DNA of 64,000 bases from Oxytricha trifallax (GCA_000711775.1 ARYC01004815.1:1-64000); one strand, 5' to 3'; positions 1 through 10,142 are shown, counted from the stretch's first letter. Notes: generated from the sequence alone by a model not told the origin. Numbers and translations are program-made.

Positions 1-2
1 AA

Positions 3-218
3 GCTTCAAATAAAAAGATAGAGAAGATTTAATAATCAAAGATTCAGTTTATTAATTAAAATAAAGAAAATTTGCAAGAAAATCTTATGGATGAAGAAGA
101 GGTTTCTTTATTTTATGAAAAATAAATTTAAAAGCTTAAGATTGACCACAAAAAGGAATTATTAAGTAAAATTAAGTAAATAGGAGAATTCATCGTCAAA
201 GATTCTTAAAAGAAATGA
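3..218 (+). CDS. 3' end of a coiled-coil protein gene (partial)
   Basis: An open frame under the ciliate code (several TAA/TAG as Gln) runs from the window edge to a TGA at 216-218. The product is charged and helical, with a heptad-like stretch (FYEKQIQKLKIDHKKELL) and the C-terminal segment IGEFIVKDSQKK. The minus-strand gene at 1810-2493 ends in a closely similar way (FYNKQISKLRIEMKSEEL, then FIIKDPQTE), so the two are paralogues. No catalytic motif is visible and the function is unknown. The 5' part lies outside the window. Confidence 0.55.
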
Positions 219-1809
219 AAATCGGTTTAAGTTTAATTTGATCATTTTTATTATGAATAAATTATTGCTTGATTAAAAAATAGTTAAACTAATTAATAGA
301 ACATATTGAATTAATTTTTTTGATAATCTTTCTTATATTATTTTGTATTTAATTAATTGTATTTTACTTTTGTAATTGTAATTTTTAATTTAAATAAGTT
401 TAAATAATAAAATGGTGGAGTGAGAGGTTATATTGAAAAAATATAATTAATAATAAATAATTAACTGTAGTATACTAGCCAAAGATTATTTAAGTATTTT
501 TTGATAATTATTTTTAAAGAAAAAGAAATCAAATTTGGGGTTTGATGTATTTAAGATTTTGAGTCGTGAAAGTTTTTTGTCCCTAAAGTAGTATTTGTAC
601 AAATGGAGGAATTTTTGCTATCTCACATAAGTAATTTCCTGTTACACATAAAAATCTATAATATTTTATGAAGTTCTCAAATCTAAATCATTATTTATCT
701 TATAATAATTCATATTTTAACATCCAGTATTTTTATCATGATAAAAATATCTTATATTATGAATTAAAATTATAAGTGCAATATATTTACTAAATATAAT
801 AAAATGGATAAATATAAACCTAGAAATTAAAATTAAATTTTTTATTTAGACTTCATGTATAATATTTAACATTATGTTGGGAACAATAAACTTCCGTAGG
901 GGAGGGAAAATACACAGCTGCAAGAAACTTCTACCAAAGATTTAATTCTTATCTTCTAATAATTTAAAATTATTTTTTTATGAATTTTAATCTTACATCT
1001 TTAAATGGGATTTGGCTTGTGTTAAAATAATTGACTTTTATAAATTTTAAACATTCATATTTATGTATTAATATTCAGTAAACTTTTTTAAAAGATGATT
1101 TAATAATCCCAAAAAAAATTTAAATTTATTAAATATCTTATTTATAATTTATTAAGTCAAAATGCTTATTATTTACCAAAGAACTTCCCCCAAATTATCG
1201 TAAATTAATTGTTTTAATGATAACCAAAAAAATTTAAAGATTTTTACCATTTAATTTGCTAAAAATTAGTCCCAAAAATATATATATATAACATTTATAT
1301 CCAATTATATTTTAAATGATTAATTTAATGATCAAGGATTCATTATAATAAAAAGCTTATAATTAGGCAACAGCCCACAATTATTTTCAATCTTTTTATA
1401 GTTTAATATATTTATTCAATACTATGATCTTGATATGAATTTCTATAATTCACTAATACTATGTACCAGTTGTAAACAAATGTCTCGTTATTTAAATAAT
1501 TTTGAATAACTATAATTTAGGAGCAAATCTTTGATTATCTTATTGGATAAAATATGAGCTCAAATAGAAGCATGCATATAATGTTAATTCAAATTCATTC
1601 TAAGAATATTATTTATTTTTCTTATAATGATCTTTTATATGTCTAATTTAATTTGATTGATTAACAATTAATTAAAAGGCTTTATAATAAATAACAAAAT
1701 TCCAATTAAAAATTATAAAACGTAAATCTATTATATATAATTTAATTAATTAGTACTATTTATTATCTTTATTCCAGCTTATTTAATAAATTAGAATAAT
1801 CATATTAAA
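219..1809. other. AT-rich non-coding DNA
   Basis: No convincing reading frame in either code on either strand. Composition is mostly A/T with short poly-A/T runs and a (TA)n run near 1280-1290. Likely intergenic or internal eliminated germline DNA between the two mirrored coiled-coil gene ends. Confidence 0.5.
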
Positions 1810-2493
1810 TCACTCAGTTTGAGGATCTTTTATGATAAAAGGCTTAATTTTTTCAAGCTTTATGAGCTCCTCACTTTTCATTTCGATTCTGAGTTTTGAT
1901 ATTTGTTTGTTGTAAAACTAGACTGCATCCTCTGGGGATATTAATTCACTAGCAATATGCTCTTTATTTTATTCCAAGTATGAATCCTTCAATTAATTTA
2001 GTTTCACCTTCTTATTATTCAACAATTCAATCTCCTCCTTTAAGTTTGACTTAAGGCCTTATTATATTTACTAAAATATGTCATTAATATATGATATGGG
2101 ATCATTAATATTCTATAGCAATGATACCTTAAGTTCTTTATTAATTTAAAAAAGATTATCCTAAAGTATTTTTGCAGTATCGTCAAAGTATTTCTGAAAT
2201 TCATATCCAAAGATATTTTTATTTTGTAATTTTTAAATTTAATTTTATTACTTTTTCTCTATATTTTCTATTTCAGGTATGACAATTTTTAGTTCATAGC
2301 ATCCTTGACATAAAAAATTTATTTCTTGTTCGAAATTCAAAAACCTATTTTTTAGTACAAGAGGCTATAATCAGCCTAATAGGGTTAAAAACTACTACTA
2401 TGTTATCTTATTCAAATTCAGGTACTAAATGAATTACCACTTATTTCCCATTTGAAATCTCTAATTACGAGAAAACATGAAATTAGAAAGCAT
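1810..2493 (-). pseudogene. Coiled-coil protein with B-box-like Cys motif, one internal TGA
   Basis: One ciliate-code frame of 228 codons runs from ATG at 2493 to TGA at 1810-1812, broken only by an in-frame TGA at 2371-2373 (codon 41). After that point the protein has FEQEINFLCQGCYELK (a C-x2-C half-site like the end of a B-box), then about 130 residues of coiled coil rich in Lys/Glu/Gln and the C-terminus FIIKDPQTE. Many in-frame TAA/TAG Gln codons identify the ciliate code. Its end resembles the gene at 3-218 in the opposite orientation. The single TGA may be decay, a small unremoved insertion or a sequencing error. A TRIM-like role would be a guess. Confidence 0.5.
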
Positions 2494-2879
2494 CAACAGA
2501 TATATCCTAAATCCACATCGTATCATAACATAAATTAATTAACATAGCATTATTGTTAAATAATTAAAATCTAAAAGAAAAGAATTGAAATCATAGATGT
2601 ATCCCATAAAGGACAGATAAACCCCCTAAAAACATTTACAAAAATGAATATGTGACACAAATGTAATTTGAATATAAAAAAAATGTCAATATCTTGTCCA
2701 ATTATATATGCATTAAGTAACTAGGGCCACACCCCACATCCAAACACAAGCTATACTAATACAAATTTATCGAATTAATTTTTCTTAATTCTTCGCGAAT
2801 TACAAGTAGTTTTATCAATTTTATATAACTTAATTTAAACAATCTGAAATACTGCTAAGATCTTTATTTACGGGAAAAA
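2494..2879. other. AT-rich DNA holding the left ciliate/bacterial junction
   Basis: No gene. Somewhere near 2700-2860 the sequence changes from ciliate-like AT-rich DNA to bacterial DNA. I cannot place the join exactly because both sides are AT-rich here. Confidence 0.4.
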
Positions 2880-4616
2880 ATGTCAAAAATTCAAACTTTA
2901 GATAAATTTGCAATTATTGCTGGATTAGCTGGGATATTTATTTTACCCCAATTAAATAATGTTCATTACGATCCGCAACCACAATTTTGGGCTGAGATCA
3001 CCGCAGCATGGGCAATGTTAGGCATGTTCATCATTATGTTATACAATTTCAAAAAAATTGCTATTCCAACAATAACAATACCCCTTGCCTTATTTGGGAT
3101 TTATCTTGCTAGTCAATCTCTATTTGTAACAATCGATTTTCCAGGTCTCAGTTACGTAACCACCCTAGAGATGTTTATCAGCATTTTATTTGCCATTGCC
3201 ATTAGTAATTATAAAAATCGCTACAGCCTGAATCATTTAATGCAGATCTTTTGTTACATAATGCTAACTGGCTGTATTCTCCAAACTTTAATTGGATTTA
3301 TTCAATATACTGGTAGCGCCTCACACTTTGGCGATTTGATTTTCTATGATTCCGATCATCCAACTACTAATATTTTTGGGCATTTCGGGCAGAGAAATCA
3401 TTATGCTCACTATCTAACTTGGGGCACTTTTGCAATTATTTACCTATACGTACAAAAAAAACTGCCTGCAAACGTATTTTATACGCTAATCATCTGGTTG
3501 GCTTTTAGTATAACTATAGCAGCCTCAAGAAGTGTACTTATTTACTTTCCAGCTGCGATAATAATTTGTTTTATTTATTTTTGTCTAAAGCGCGATCTCC
3601 CAAGTAAAAGCTTATTAATTGCAATTATCGCAACAACTATAATCTTATTTGCAATGGAGTACTTATATCCACTAATACACCATGTTTTTACAAGTCAAAA
3701 TAATATAAGTTCTGGTTTAGAGAGAATAAGTGCAGATAGTGGAACGGGTCGAAGAGGTGTAGAATGGGCTAAAGCATGGCTAGTATTTACCAACCATCCT
3801 TTCTGGGGCATAGGCTGGAATGAATATGCCAAGGAAGGTGTATTATTACATCACTTATTTCCCAAAGCCCCACCCAACGATGGACTATTTACCAACTGCC
3901 ACAATCTAATATTACAGCTCCTAGCTGAAACTGGCATAATAGGAGCGGCAATTACCATTTTGGGAATCATGATAATTATTTATCGGAGTATCAAAAATGA
4001 GGCTTCAATTGCCATGATAGTTCTCATGTGCATGTTATCAACCACTCTAATCCATAGTTTAAATGAATATCCATTATGGTATATGTATTTTCTTGCCGGA
4101 TTTATCATGTTCTTATCAATGGATAAACCATTATTTTCAATTGATAGTAACCTAGTTGCTGGGGTAACTGCACTTCCATTACTACTTACAATTTACATTA
4201 TGATTAAAGGTAGTTTTATTTTTGACAGAATGGTTAATTACTATGACACTCCTGATAACCAGAAAGACTTTATTAGTAATGCAGAATACCTGCAAAATCT
4301 AGTCGATCACAATATTCTTTGGTCGTATTTTGCAATTTATACACTAGATAATTATATCAATGTAGATACAGCGTTTACCAATACCCTGTTCCCGACATCG
4401 GTACAGCTTAAATACACTACCCGGTTTGATCAGTTTCATCCCTACCCGGATACACTTATCAAAGAAGCCATGTTACAATGGAATATTGGAAATAGAGAAA
4501 AGGCAAAACAGCTGGTAAATTTAGCAGTACTCGCTTTTCCTGTTTATAAAAAAAGTTTTCAGGACACTTTAAAAGCCAAAAAATATCTACCGCTAAAGGA
4601 ATTAGTAAAGCAATAA
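2880..4616 (+). CDS. pglL: PglL-like O-oligosaccharyltransferase (Wzy/WaaL superfamily)
   Basis: A 578-residue polytopic membrane protein. Enzymes of this family move a lipid-linked oligosaccharide to Ser/Thr of secreted proteins on the periplasmic side of the inner membrane; close relatives are O-antigen ligases. About ten hydrophobic segments are visible over residues 10-440. The signature NIFGHFGQRNHYAHYLT lies at 164-180, inside the large periplasmic loop region, with conserved-looking His and Asn. A second Wzy-type stretch (FWGIGWNEY, then HNLILQLLAETG) follows near 308-350, and a soluble C-terminal tail after about 440. A GGGA-like site just upstream fits the ATG chosen. A bidirectional hairpin terminator follows. 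The acceptor protein is unknown, and ligase activity cannot be excluded. Confidence 0.8.
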   Translation: MSKIQTLDKFAIIAGLAGIFILPQLNNVHYDPQPQFWAEITAAWAMLGMFIIMLYNFKKIAIPTITIPLALFGIYLASQSLFVTIDFPGLSYVTTLEMFISILFAIAISNYKNRYSLNHLMQIFCYIMLTGCILQTLIGFIQYTGSASHFGDLIFYDSDHPTTNIFGHFGQRNHYAHYLTWGTFAIIYLYVQKKLPANVFYTLIIWLAFSITIAASRSVLIYFPAAIIICFIYFCLKRDLPSKSLLIAIIATTIILFAMEYLYPLIHHVFTSQNNISSGLERISADSGTGRRGVEWAKAWLVFTNHPFWGIGWNEYAKEGVLLHHLFPKAPPNDGLFTNCHNLILQLLAETGIIGAAITILGIMIIIYRSIKNEASIAMIVLMCMLSTTLIHSLNEYPLWYMYFLAGFIMFLSMDKPLFSIDSNLVAGVTALPLLLTIYIMIKGSFIFDRMVNYYDTPDNQKDFISNAEYLQNLVDHNILWSYFAIYTLDNYINVDTAFTNTLFPTSVQLKYTTRFDQFHPYPDTLIKEAMLQWNIGNREKAKQLVNLAVLAFPVYKKSFQDTLKAKKYLPLKELVKQ

Positions 4617-4621
4617 ATAGC

Positions 4622-4688
4622 AAAAGAGCCACAGAAAATTGATCTACACCCATTTAGTGGACAGATTAAAATCTGAGGCTCTTTTTTT
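4622..4688. terminator. Bidirectional intrinsic terminator
   Basis: AAAAGAGCC at 4622-4630 pairs with GGCTCTTTT at 4677-4686, followed by a T run on the plus strand and an A run entering on the other side. It lies between the convergent oligosaccharyltransferase and porin genes and could serve both. Confidence 0.65.
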
Positions 4689-4716
4689 AAATCTTTAAGA
4701 ATAAAAAGTCAACATC

Positions 4717-6096
4717 CTAGAAGGTATGGGAAAAACCTACCGCACTAGTACCGTTATTAATCCACTTGGAGCCGTTTTGAGCAATTGCATTTGCCCCCGG
4801 ATTAGTACCAGAACTTGACATAGTTGTATTCTGGGCTGCACTACCATACCATAATTGACCATAGTTTACAAACGCAATAGTTCGTGGCGTAATGTTCCAG
4901 TCAAGCTCTGCTATTATCTGCTGATAACCAGTGCCACCAATTTGATTATTACCACTAATAATATCCCAAGCAGAACCACCAGCCATCATATTATTGCCCA
5001 TAACATAGCCTATTTTTGGTGTCCAATTATCTAAATGCCAACCAAAACTAATACCCATTTCTGCTGTAGATAAAACAGCTTGATTTAAGGCACAATAACC
5101 ATTGGCACAACTTGCCTGATTTATGTAATTAGAGTTAACTCCATTTGCAGAAGGATTCTGAATCCAGAAATTATTCATATTTCCTTGACCTGGAATAGAC
5201 CACCAACCTACCCCCTGAGTAATCTGCCCGCCAATACCAACAAACATATTATCCGGATCATTATACATAAGCTCAAGCCTACTTACATAGGAGTTTACAC
5301 CCTGTGAGACCTGATTGGCACCAATGTAACCAGCCTGACTGCCACCCATTGTTTGATAAACTCCCGAATTTGTCCAAAGCTGATTATTCCAAGTAACAGA
5401 AAAATATCCTGGGGTATAAAATATACCTCCACCAATAATTGGTGAATTATTAAAACCATTCATATCACCAGCATAGATACCATTTCCATTCGCGCCACCA
5501 GTATTAAAGTTACCGTCTAGATTGGCACTATAGTAGAGTGAAAATTTGGCTGAAGCAAAAGAGGGGGAATCATAACGAATCGTCTCAGGTAAAACTCTCA
5601 ACACTCGATCATAGGTACCCATAACGTTAGCATTAGCACCGTTATAAATATCTATAGCACCAGTGTTGGTACGAAATGTATTGGATAAATTCCCAATACG
5701 AATTCGCCCCCAGCCACCCTGTAAACCGATATACGAATCTGAAGAAGCTAATGTATTTTTTGCACTCGTGATAGTTGCAGATCCAGAATTTGGACTATTT
5801 GGGTTTTTTGTTCCCCAGCCTGCACCTGTAGTATTCTGATAAGCCTCTCCTGTTGTTATATTTAGGAATTGCTCTACCTGCCAAACAGCGGCAGTCTGAC
5901 CATAAACATTATCCGTCCCGCGAATTCCAAAGTAGGAACCATAGTCCTGAACTGAAGTTGTGCTAGGTTGAACCTGATTATTGCTGGGAAATGTATCATT
6001 TTCCAACGCTGCGGCAACCCTACCATATAGTGAAACGTCAGCAAAAATCGAAAAAGGGCAGCAAGCCCCTAATAAGAAATAATACCTTAACTTCAT
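4717..6096 (-). CDS. Gram-negative outer-membrane porin
   Basis: A trimeric general porin of the betaproteobacterial type: a beta-barrel that lets small solutes cross the outer membrane. I start it at the ATG at 6094-6096 (MKLRYYFLLGACC...) rather than six codons earlier, because GAGGGGGAG sits just before it and the protein then opens with a clean signal peptide, cleaved near IFA-DVSLYG. DVSLYGRV is the classic first strand of this family. Alternating Gly/aromatic strands fill the rest, including a loop like that of the constriction zone (SSDSYIGLQGGWGRIRIG). It ends in Phe (VGFSHTF), the outer-membrane insertion signal. About 459 residues, somewhat longer than most. It stands alone as its own transcription unit. 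Confidence 0.85.
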   Translation of the reverse strand: MKLRYYFLLGACCPFSIFADVSLYGRVAAALENDTFPSNNQVQPSTTSVQDYGSYFGIRGTDNVYGQTAAVWQVEQFLNITTGEAYQNTTGAGWGTKNPNSPNSGSATITSAKNTLASSDSYIGLQGGWGRIRIGNLSNTFRTNTGAIDIYNGANANVMGTYDRVLRVLPETIRYDSPSFASAKFSLYYSANLDGNFNTGGANGNGIYAGDMNGFNNSPIIGGGIFYTPGYFSVTWNNQLWTNSGVYQTMGGSQAGYIGANQVSQGVNSYVSRLELMYNDPDNMFVGIGGQITQGVGWWSIPGQGNMNNFWIQNPSANGVNSNYINQASCANGYCALNQAVLSTAEMGISFGWHLDNWTPKIGYVMGNNMMAGGSAWDIISGNNQIGGTGYQQIIAELDWNITPRTIAFVNYGQLWYGSAAQNTTMSSSGTNPGANAIAQNGSKWINNGTSAVGFSHTF

Positions 6097-6396
6097 TGAC
6101 TCCCCCTCAAACACTGTGAAATATAAAGAGTCATCTAGATCACAGTAAAATTATTAATTAAAATTATAGTTGTTATTTGATATTATATCATTAAATTTTG
6201 AAATAGTATTATGCAATAATAAAAGATAATATACCATAAAAATTCATGCCTGAAAACAAGGTTACATTTATGAGAATAATGAAGAATACTGCGTTAAAAA
6301 GAAATTGAACAATAGAAATAGATTTTTTATGGGCAGAGTTTATAAAATTCTGGATTTAATTCAGAAAGAGTTAATAATAAAAATTCCATTTAAAGC
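6097..6396. other. Bacterial intergenic region
   Basis: No gene seen. AT-rich DNA upstream of the porin; it should hold the porin promoter, but I cannot name a box with confidence. Confidence 0.35.
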
Positions 6397-6426
6397 AAAA
6401 TAGCTGCATATAAATGCAGCTATTTT
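6397..6426. terminator. Hairpin terminator downstream of the dehydrogenase
   Basis: A perfect 13-bp stem (AAAATAGCTGCAT at 6397-6409, loop of four, complement at 6414-6426) with T runs on both sides lies just past the stop codon of the minus-strand dehydrogenase at 6445. It ends the patatin/dehydrogenase operon. Confidence 0.75.
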
Positions 6427-6444
6427 TTAAGTCTAAGAAAAGGA

Positions 6445-7233
6445 TTACATTCCAATACCATGACTAACAAGTAATGTTTGACCAGTAAGTGCATTTGTCT
6501 CAAAACCAGCAAGGAACAATGCTGTATTAGCAATATCATCAACAGTAGTGAATTCGCCATCTACTGTATCTCCAAGCATTACGTTTTTAACTACCTCATC
6601 CTCACTAATTCCAAGCGTTGCAGCCTGTTCTGGAATTTGTTTTTGCACTAGTGGAGTCAATACAAAGCCAGGAGCTATCAGATTTGAGCTAATACCATGT
6701 TCAGCACCTTCTTTAGCAATTGAGCGTACAAAACCAAGTAAAGCATGCTTAGCTGCTACGTAAGCTGATTTATTTTTAGATGCTTCAATTGAATGAATTG
6801 AACCCATCACAATAATTCGACCACCAGTTTTCTTTTCGATCATTTTTTGCATACAGGCTTTTGAGGTTAGGAAAGTTCCATTCAGGTGAATATCAAGTAA
6901 CTTTTTCCATTTACCAAAATCAAAATCAACAATCGGTGCAATAGTCTGAATGCCAGCATTACTAACTAAAACATCTATTTTACCAAACTTAGCAACTGTT
7001 GCATCAACCCCAGCATTTACCTGCTCTTCACTAGTAACATCCATTGCTACAGCTAGAGTCTCGGTATTATATTTTGCTTTGATTTCATCAGCCACAGCCT
7101 GTGCTTGTGCCAGATTCAAATCGGCAATAACTACCTGAGCACCATGCTCGGCAAATTTCTCTGCTACACCTTTGCCTAAGCCAGATGCTGCGCCTGTTAC
7201 TATTGCTACCTTACCTTTAACATTTCCAATCAT
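6445..7233 (-). CDS. bdhA: 3-hydroxybutyrate dehydrogenase (short-chain dehydrogenase)
   Basis: A cytosolic NAD-dependent enzyme that interconverts D-3-hydroxybutyrate and acetoacetate in the use of polyhydroxybutyrate or its monomers. The 262-residue protein has the full short-chain dehydrogenase plan: cofactor glycine motif TGAASGLG at 13-20, NAG at 92-94, catalytic Ser near 145, Tyr158 and Lys162 in SAYVAAKHA. The segment LIAPGFVLTPLVQKQIPEQ and the C-terminal end LVSHGIGM are typical of 3-hydroxybutyrate dehydrogenases rather than of generic reductases. It lies 12 bp after a patatin-like gene on the same strand, so the two are probably cotranscribed, an order I know from Legionella bdhA/patD. 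Confidence 0.85.
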   Translation of the reverse strand: MIGNVKGKVAIVTGAASGLGKGVAEKFAEHGAQVVIADLNLAQAQAVADEIKAKYNTETLAVAMDVTSEEQVNAGVDATVAKFGKIDVLVSNAGIQTIAPIVDFDFGKWKKLLDIHLNGTFLTSKACMQKMIEKKTGGRIIVMGSIHSIEASKNKSAYVAAKHALLGFVRSIAKEGAEHGISSNLIAPGFVLTPLVQKQIPEQAATLGISEDEVVKNVMLGDTVDGEFTTVDDIANTALFLAGFETNALTGQTLLVSHGIGM

Positions 7234-7245
7234 AATTTGCCTTTC

Positions 7246-8397
7246 TTAAATGTTAATTGCTAATGGTTTACCACCATCTACAGTATATACTGTAGTTCCT
7301 TCACGGTGCGTTTTCTCCCACTCATGAGCTTTTTCTTGGATAAGTTTGAGTGTATTTTCATAGCCTTGCTCCCAATGTAAGTGGGCAGTCTCGGCACTAA
7401 AGTTATAATCCTTGCTATTTAACTCAGTTCCTTTAGGTGAGTGATAAATCACATGTACCAAATCAAGCCGATGCGCGAGTCCAAGCTTCAGGATTTCGCG
7501 AATCTTTGCTTCTTTTTTGACTTCTGGCGGTAGCTTTTTACCCAATAAATTTATTGCATGCGAAAGATTTTGTGTTGTTGCATGTAATGCACCTGAACGT
7601 TTGGAGTGTGAAGAAAACTGGATATCTTTGATTCTCTCCAACATTCCATCCATCGTGTGTGGTAATGGTCCATGCGCTGAAAATAAGTCAAACATGAAAC
7701 AAAGCACATTCTTCATACTTTCTTCGTTATGCGCAAATTCATCAAGCACCAATGATAATGGAGTATTTGCATATACACCTCCATCAACATAATAATGCCC
7801 ATCTATTTCAACCGCAGGAAATCCTGGTGGTAATGCGCCTGATGCCATGATATGATCAACAGTAATTTTTTCTTTAGCATTATCAAAAAATACAAAATCA
7901 CCCGAAGCTAAATCTGTTGCGCCAAGACATAAACGCACATGCCCCTCATTAAGATATTCAAAATCGATAAGTTCATTTAATGATTCTCTTAATGGGGTAG
8001 TATCATAAAAACTTAGCTGGTCTGGAGTCTGGTTGGACAAAAGAAAAGGATTTATCAGTCTTGGAGTATAAAAGCCCGGGCGTCCAACTAGAGAAACCAT
8101 AGCTCCCCAGAAATTATGGACTTTAGCTATTCCTGCAAAGGGGAAGTTCGGAACTGGAACGCTGGTAGTCACCCTATTCCAAAATTCCTTCAATCGTTCA
8201 ATTCTTTTCTCAGGTGGGTTACCTGCCATTATGGATGCATTTATTCCACCAATTGAGATACCGACAACCATATCCGCCCTATAACCACATTCATATAGTG
8301 CTTCTACGCCGCCAACCTGAAAAGTTCCAAGTGCTCCGCCCCCCTGAAATACATATACGATTCTTCGGTTACTGTGGTTTTGCTGATTATAGTTCAT
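7246..8397 (-). CDS. Patatin-like phospholipase
   Basis: A 383-residue serine acyl hydrolase of the patatin family, using a Ser-Asp dyad to cut acyl esters of lipids. Visible: the oxyanion-hole glycines GGGALG at 19-24, the nucleophile elbow GISIG at 46-50 with Ser48, and the catalytic Asp in DGG at 205-207. The C-terminal 120 residues are a charged helical extension. No signal peptide is evident, so it is likely cytosolic or exported by another route. It precedes the 3-hydroxybutyrate dehydrogenase by 12 bp, which suggests a shared role in storage-lipid or membrane-lipid turnover. Natural substrate is unknown. Confidence 0.8.
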   Translation of the reverse strand: MNYNQQNHSNRRIVYVFQGGGALGTFQVGGVEALYECGYRADMVVGISIGGINASIMAGNPPEKRIERLKEFWNRVTTSVPVPNFPFAGIAKVHNFWGAMVSLVGRPGFYTPRLINPFLLSNQTPDQLSFYDTTPLRESLNELIDFEYLNEGHVRLCLGATDLASGDFVFFDNAKEKITVDHIMASGALPPGFPAVEIDGHYYVDGGVYANTPLSLVLDEFAHNEESMKNVLCFMFDLFSAHGPLPHTMDGMLERIKDIQFSSHSKRSGALHATTQNLSHAINLLGKKLPPEVKKEAKIREILKLGLAHRLDLVHVIYHSPKGTELNSKDYNFSAETAHLHWEQGYENTLKLIQEKAHEWEKTHREGTTVYTVDGGKPLAINI

Positions 8398-8500
8398 GGC
8401 ACTTCTTTACTTTGAAAGGAATTATTATTTTCTTACAGGAGTATTATACTACTAAGAAAATTTCATTACATTATAAATTTTGTTTGCAAATTTACTAAAT

Positions 8501-9622
8501 TAGAACTTACGCATTGACATGATAGTCTGATTATGTATTGATCAAACTACTAATGCCAACACTTTTAATAAAAGCAGCAATAACTTCATTAAATAGTTGC
8601 CGCTGAATTTGATACCAGTTTGTAATTATCTGTTTAGTTTTTAATATTTCCAGTTTGCAAAAGGCACGTAGCGCACAGTAAATATGATTCCGTATTGCAT
8701 GACTTTTGCGAACTTGAAACTTTTCAATATTACAAACTTGTTTTAACGCTCTGTGATAGCATTCAATTTGCCAGTGACTATCATGGAAGTTTTAAAATCA
8801 TTATAATTTATGAGTCCAAATTATCTAAATTGGCAACGCCCATAATATAATAGCGATATACTTCTTTGAATAGCTGTCTAAATACTCGGACATTGCCATA
8901 TTCTTTCAGATATACGATTTTTCCATTTTCCGGAAACTCCGGCATATCCGAAACTTTGATATAGCTACCTTTTTCTAATGAAATTAAACGATCTTTATCT
9001 ATTCCAAATAAAAAATCTAACCCGCTTTTCCTTACGTGTTTTAGATTCATTAATCCTGAATACCAACTATCTCCGGTTACTATTTTGGGAGCTAATCCCC
9101 AGTTAATTACTTCTATCAGCATCTCACGGAAGTAGTCGTTTTTTGTTTTATTGTGCGATTTATCATAAATCCGGTAGTTTACTGGCAAACATTTCCCGCT
9201 AGTATCGGTATAAAATAACGTTACCAGATTAATACCTTTTACGGGCTTATGATGTTTTCCAGACCAGTAGTAATCAATTAATTTTGCATGCTCTGGATTG
9301 CTGTATAATTTGTCCAATACACTATCATCAATGCTTAATACCCCACCTTGTAGGTCAAGTTCTGCTTTATTTTCATTAAACAAATCATGACCGTTAAATC
9401 GTTCCCGGTTTAAAAATCTATTTACGCTATCATGAGATATCTCTGGCATTATTTCCGACAATCTTAAACAACTGGCATTTTTTGGTTCACTCATTAAATA
9501 TGCGCTATATATTTATTCATTACATTTTGCTGTTGATGGCTTACTTTTCTTTTTCATCTTTGATCCAAGCTAATTTCGTCTTTAAGCATAATAACATATT
9601 TGTTGTCAATGCGTAAGTTCTA
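8501..9622 (-). mobile_element. Bacterial insertion sequence (IS4-like DDE) with intact ends
   Basis: Perfect 18-bp terminal inverted repeats, TAGAACTTACGCATTGAC at 8501-8518 and its complement at 9605-9622, are flanked by a 5-bp target duplication TAAAT (8496-8500 and 9623-9627). Total 1122 bp. It carries one transposase gene, now frameshifted. It landed between the patatin operon and the pseudouridine synthase gene, interrupting neither. Confidence 0.85.
8531..9494 (-). pseudogene. IS4-family transposase, frameshifted
   Basis: The N-terminal 228 residues (8808-9494) hold the first two acidic sites of a DDE transposase: LSIDDSVLDKLYS and VTGDSWYSG. The frame stops at 8808. A second frame continues to TAA at 8531-8533 and supplies the family's last motif, HWQIECYHRALKQ (catalytic Glu in a W-x-I-E-x-YHR context), then a basic tail. 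The two frames are separated by a small indel and a stop, so the enzyme is broken unless rescued by frameshifting. I see no slippery sequence that would argue for that. Confidence 0.75.
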
Positions 9623-9673
9623 TAAATCATAAAAATCTCAAGATTTATAAAATTTAGTCCGGAATAAAAACTA

Positions 9674-9967
9674 TTACTTCTCGGTACCCGCAATAGTAAG
9701 TTCAAAAGCCTGCATCACTCTGGCTACTTCAATTTCATTCAATTCATAATAATTACCACGCTTCAGTCTTGGTGGTAAATCAATTACCCCAAAACGGGTA
9801 CGAATCAAACGACTAACCGTTAGTTCAAAATGCTGGAACATTCTTCTAACTTCACGATTACGCCCTTCAAGTAAAACCACTTTATACCAGTGATTTTTCG
9901 CATCACTATCCTGACGCTCCATCTTTATAACGTCTTTAAATTTAGCTTTCCCATCATCAAGTTCAAT
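9674..9967 (-). CDS. rluB: C-terminal part of RluB-type 23S rRNA pseudouridine synthase (truncated)
   Basis: The family converts a uridine of 23S rRNA to pseudouridine. Only the C-terminal 97 or so residues are present, open upstream to about 9967. The fragment holds the family motifs [28 protein letters not shown] and [13 protein letters not shown]. The catalytic Asp region and S4 domain are missing because the bacterial DNA ends here; the next bases encode a ciliate channel. The cut is the clearest evidence of a join rather than of gradual decay. Confidence 0.8.
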   Translation of the reverse strand: MELDDGKAKFKDVIKMERQDSDAKNHWYKVVLLEGRNREVRRMFQHFELTVSRLIRTRFGVIDLPPRLKRGNYYELNEIEVARVMQAFELTIAGTEK

Positions 9968-10140
9968 TTACTTTATATGGATTTGTTAATATATTAGATT
10001 CTGTTTAAACGATGTTTCAAATGTCAAGTACTTTAGGTTGGTCCACAGTTATGTATTCAGGTATTGCAGCAACAGAAATCGATTATGTCATGGTGAACAA
10101 GAATAATGTTTATTGGGTACTTTCTTCATATGTATACTTT
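9967..10140 (+). CDS. Voltage-gated cation channel fragment: pore loop
   Basis: Ciliate-code frame (one TAA as Gln) of 58 codons ending at TGA 10141-10143. It encodes a pore helix and selectivity region of a four-domain calcium/sodium channel: [17 protein letters not shown] followed by [10 protein letters not shown], then the start of S6 (NNVYWVLSS). The equivalent stretch of known channels ends in a long S6 helix, which is missing. It probably is one macronuclear-destined segment. Confidence 0.65.
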
Positions 10141-10142
10141 TG

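Larger units (their letters stand above)
2760..9967. other. Bacterial DNA block inside ciliate scaffold
   Basis: Five consecutive loci are full-length or nearly so in the standard code, use no TAA/TAG as Gln, have Gram-negative gene families and hairpin terminators, and carry an IS element with an 18-bp inverted repeat and 5-bp duplication. Base composition is richer in GC than the flanks. The right edge cuts a pseudouridine synthase gene, and ciliate cation-channel coding starts at once. A low-GC proteobacterium (symbiont, food or contaminant) is the likely source; assembly chimera is at least as likely as real transfer. Confidence 0.85.
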
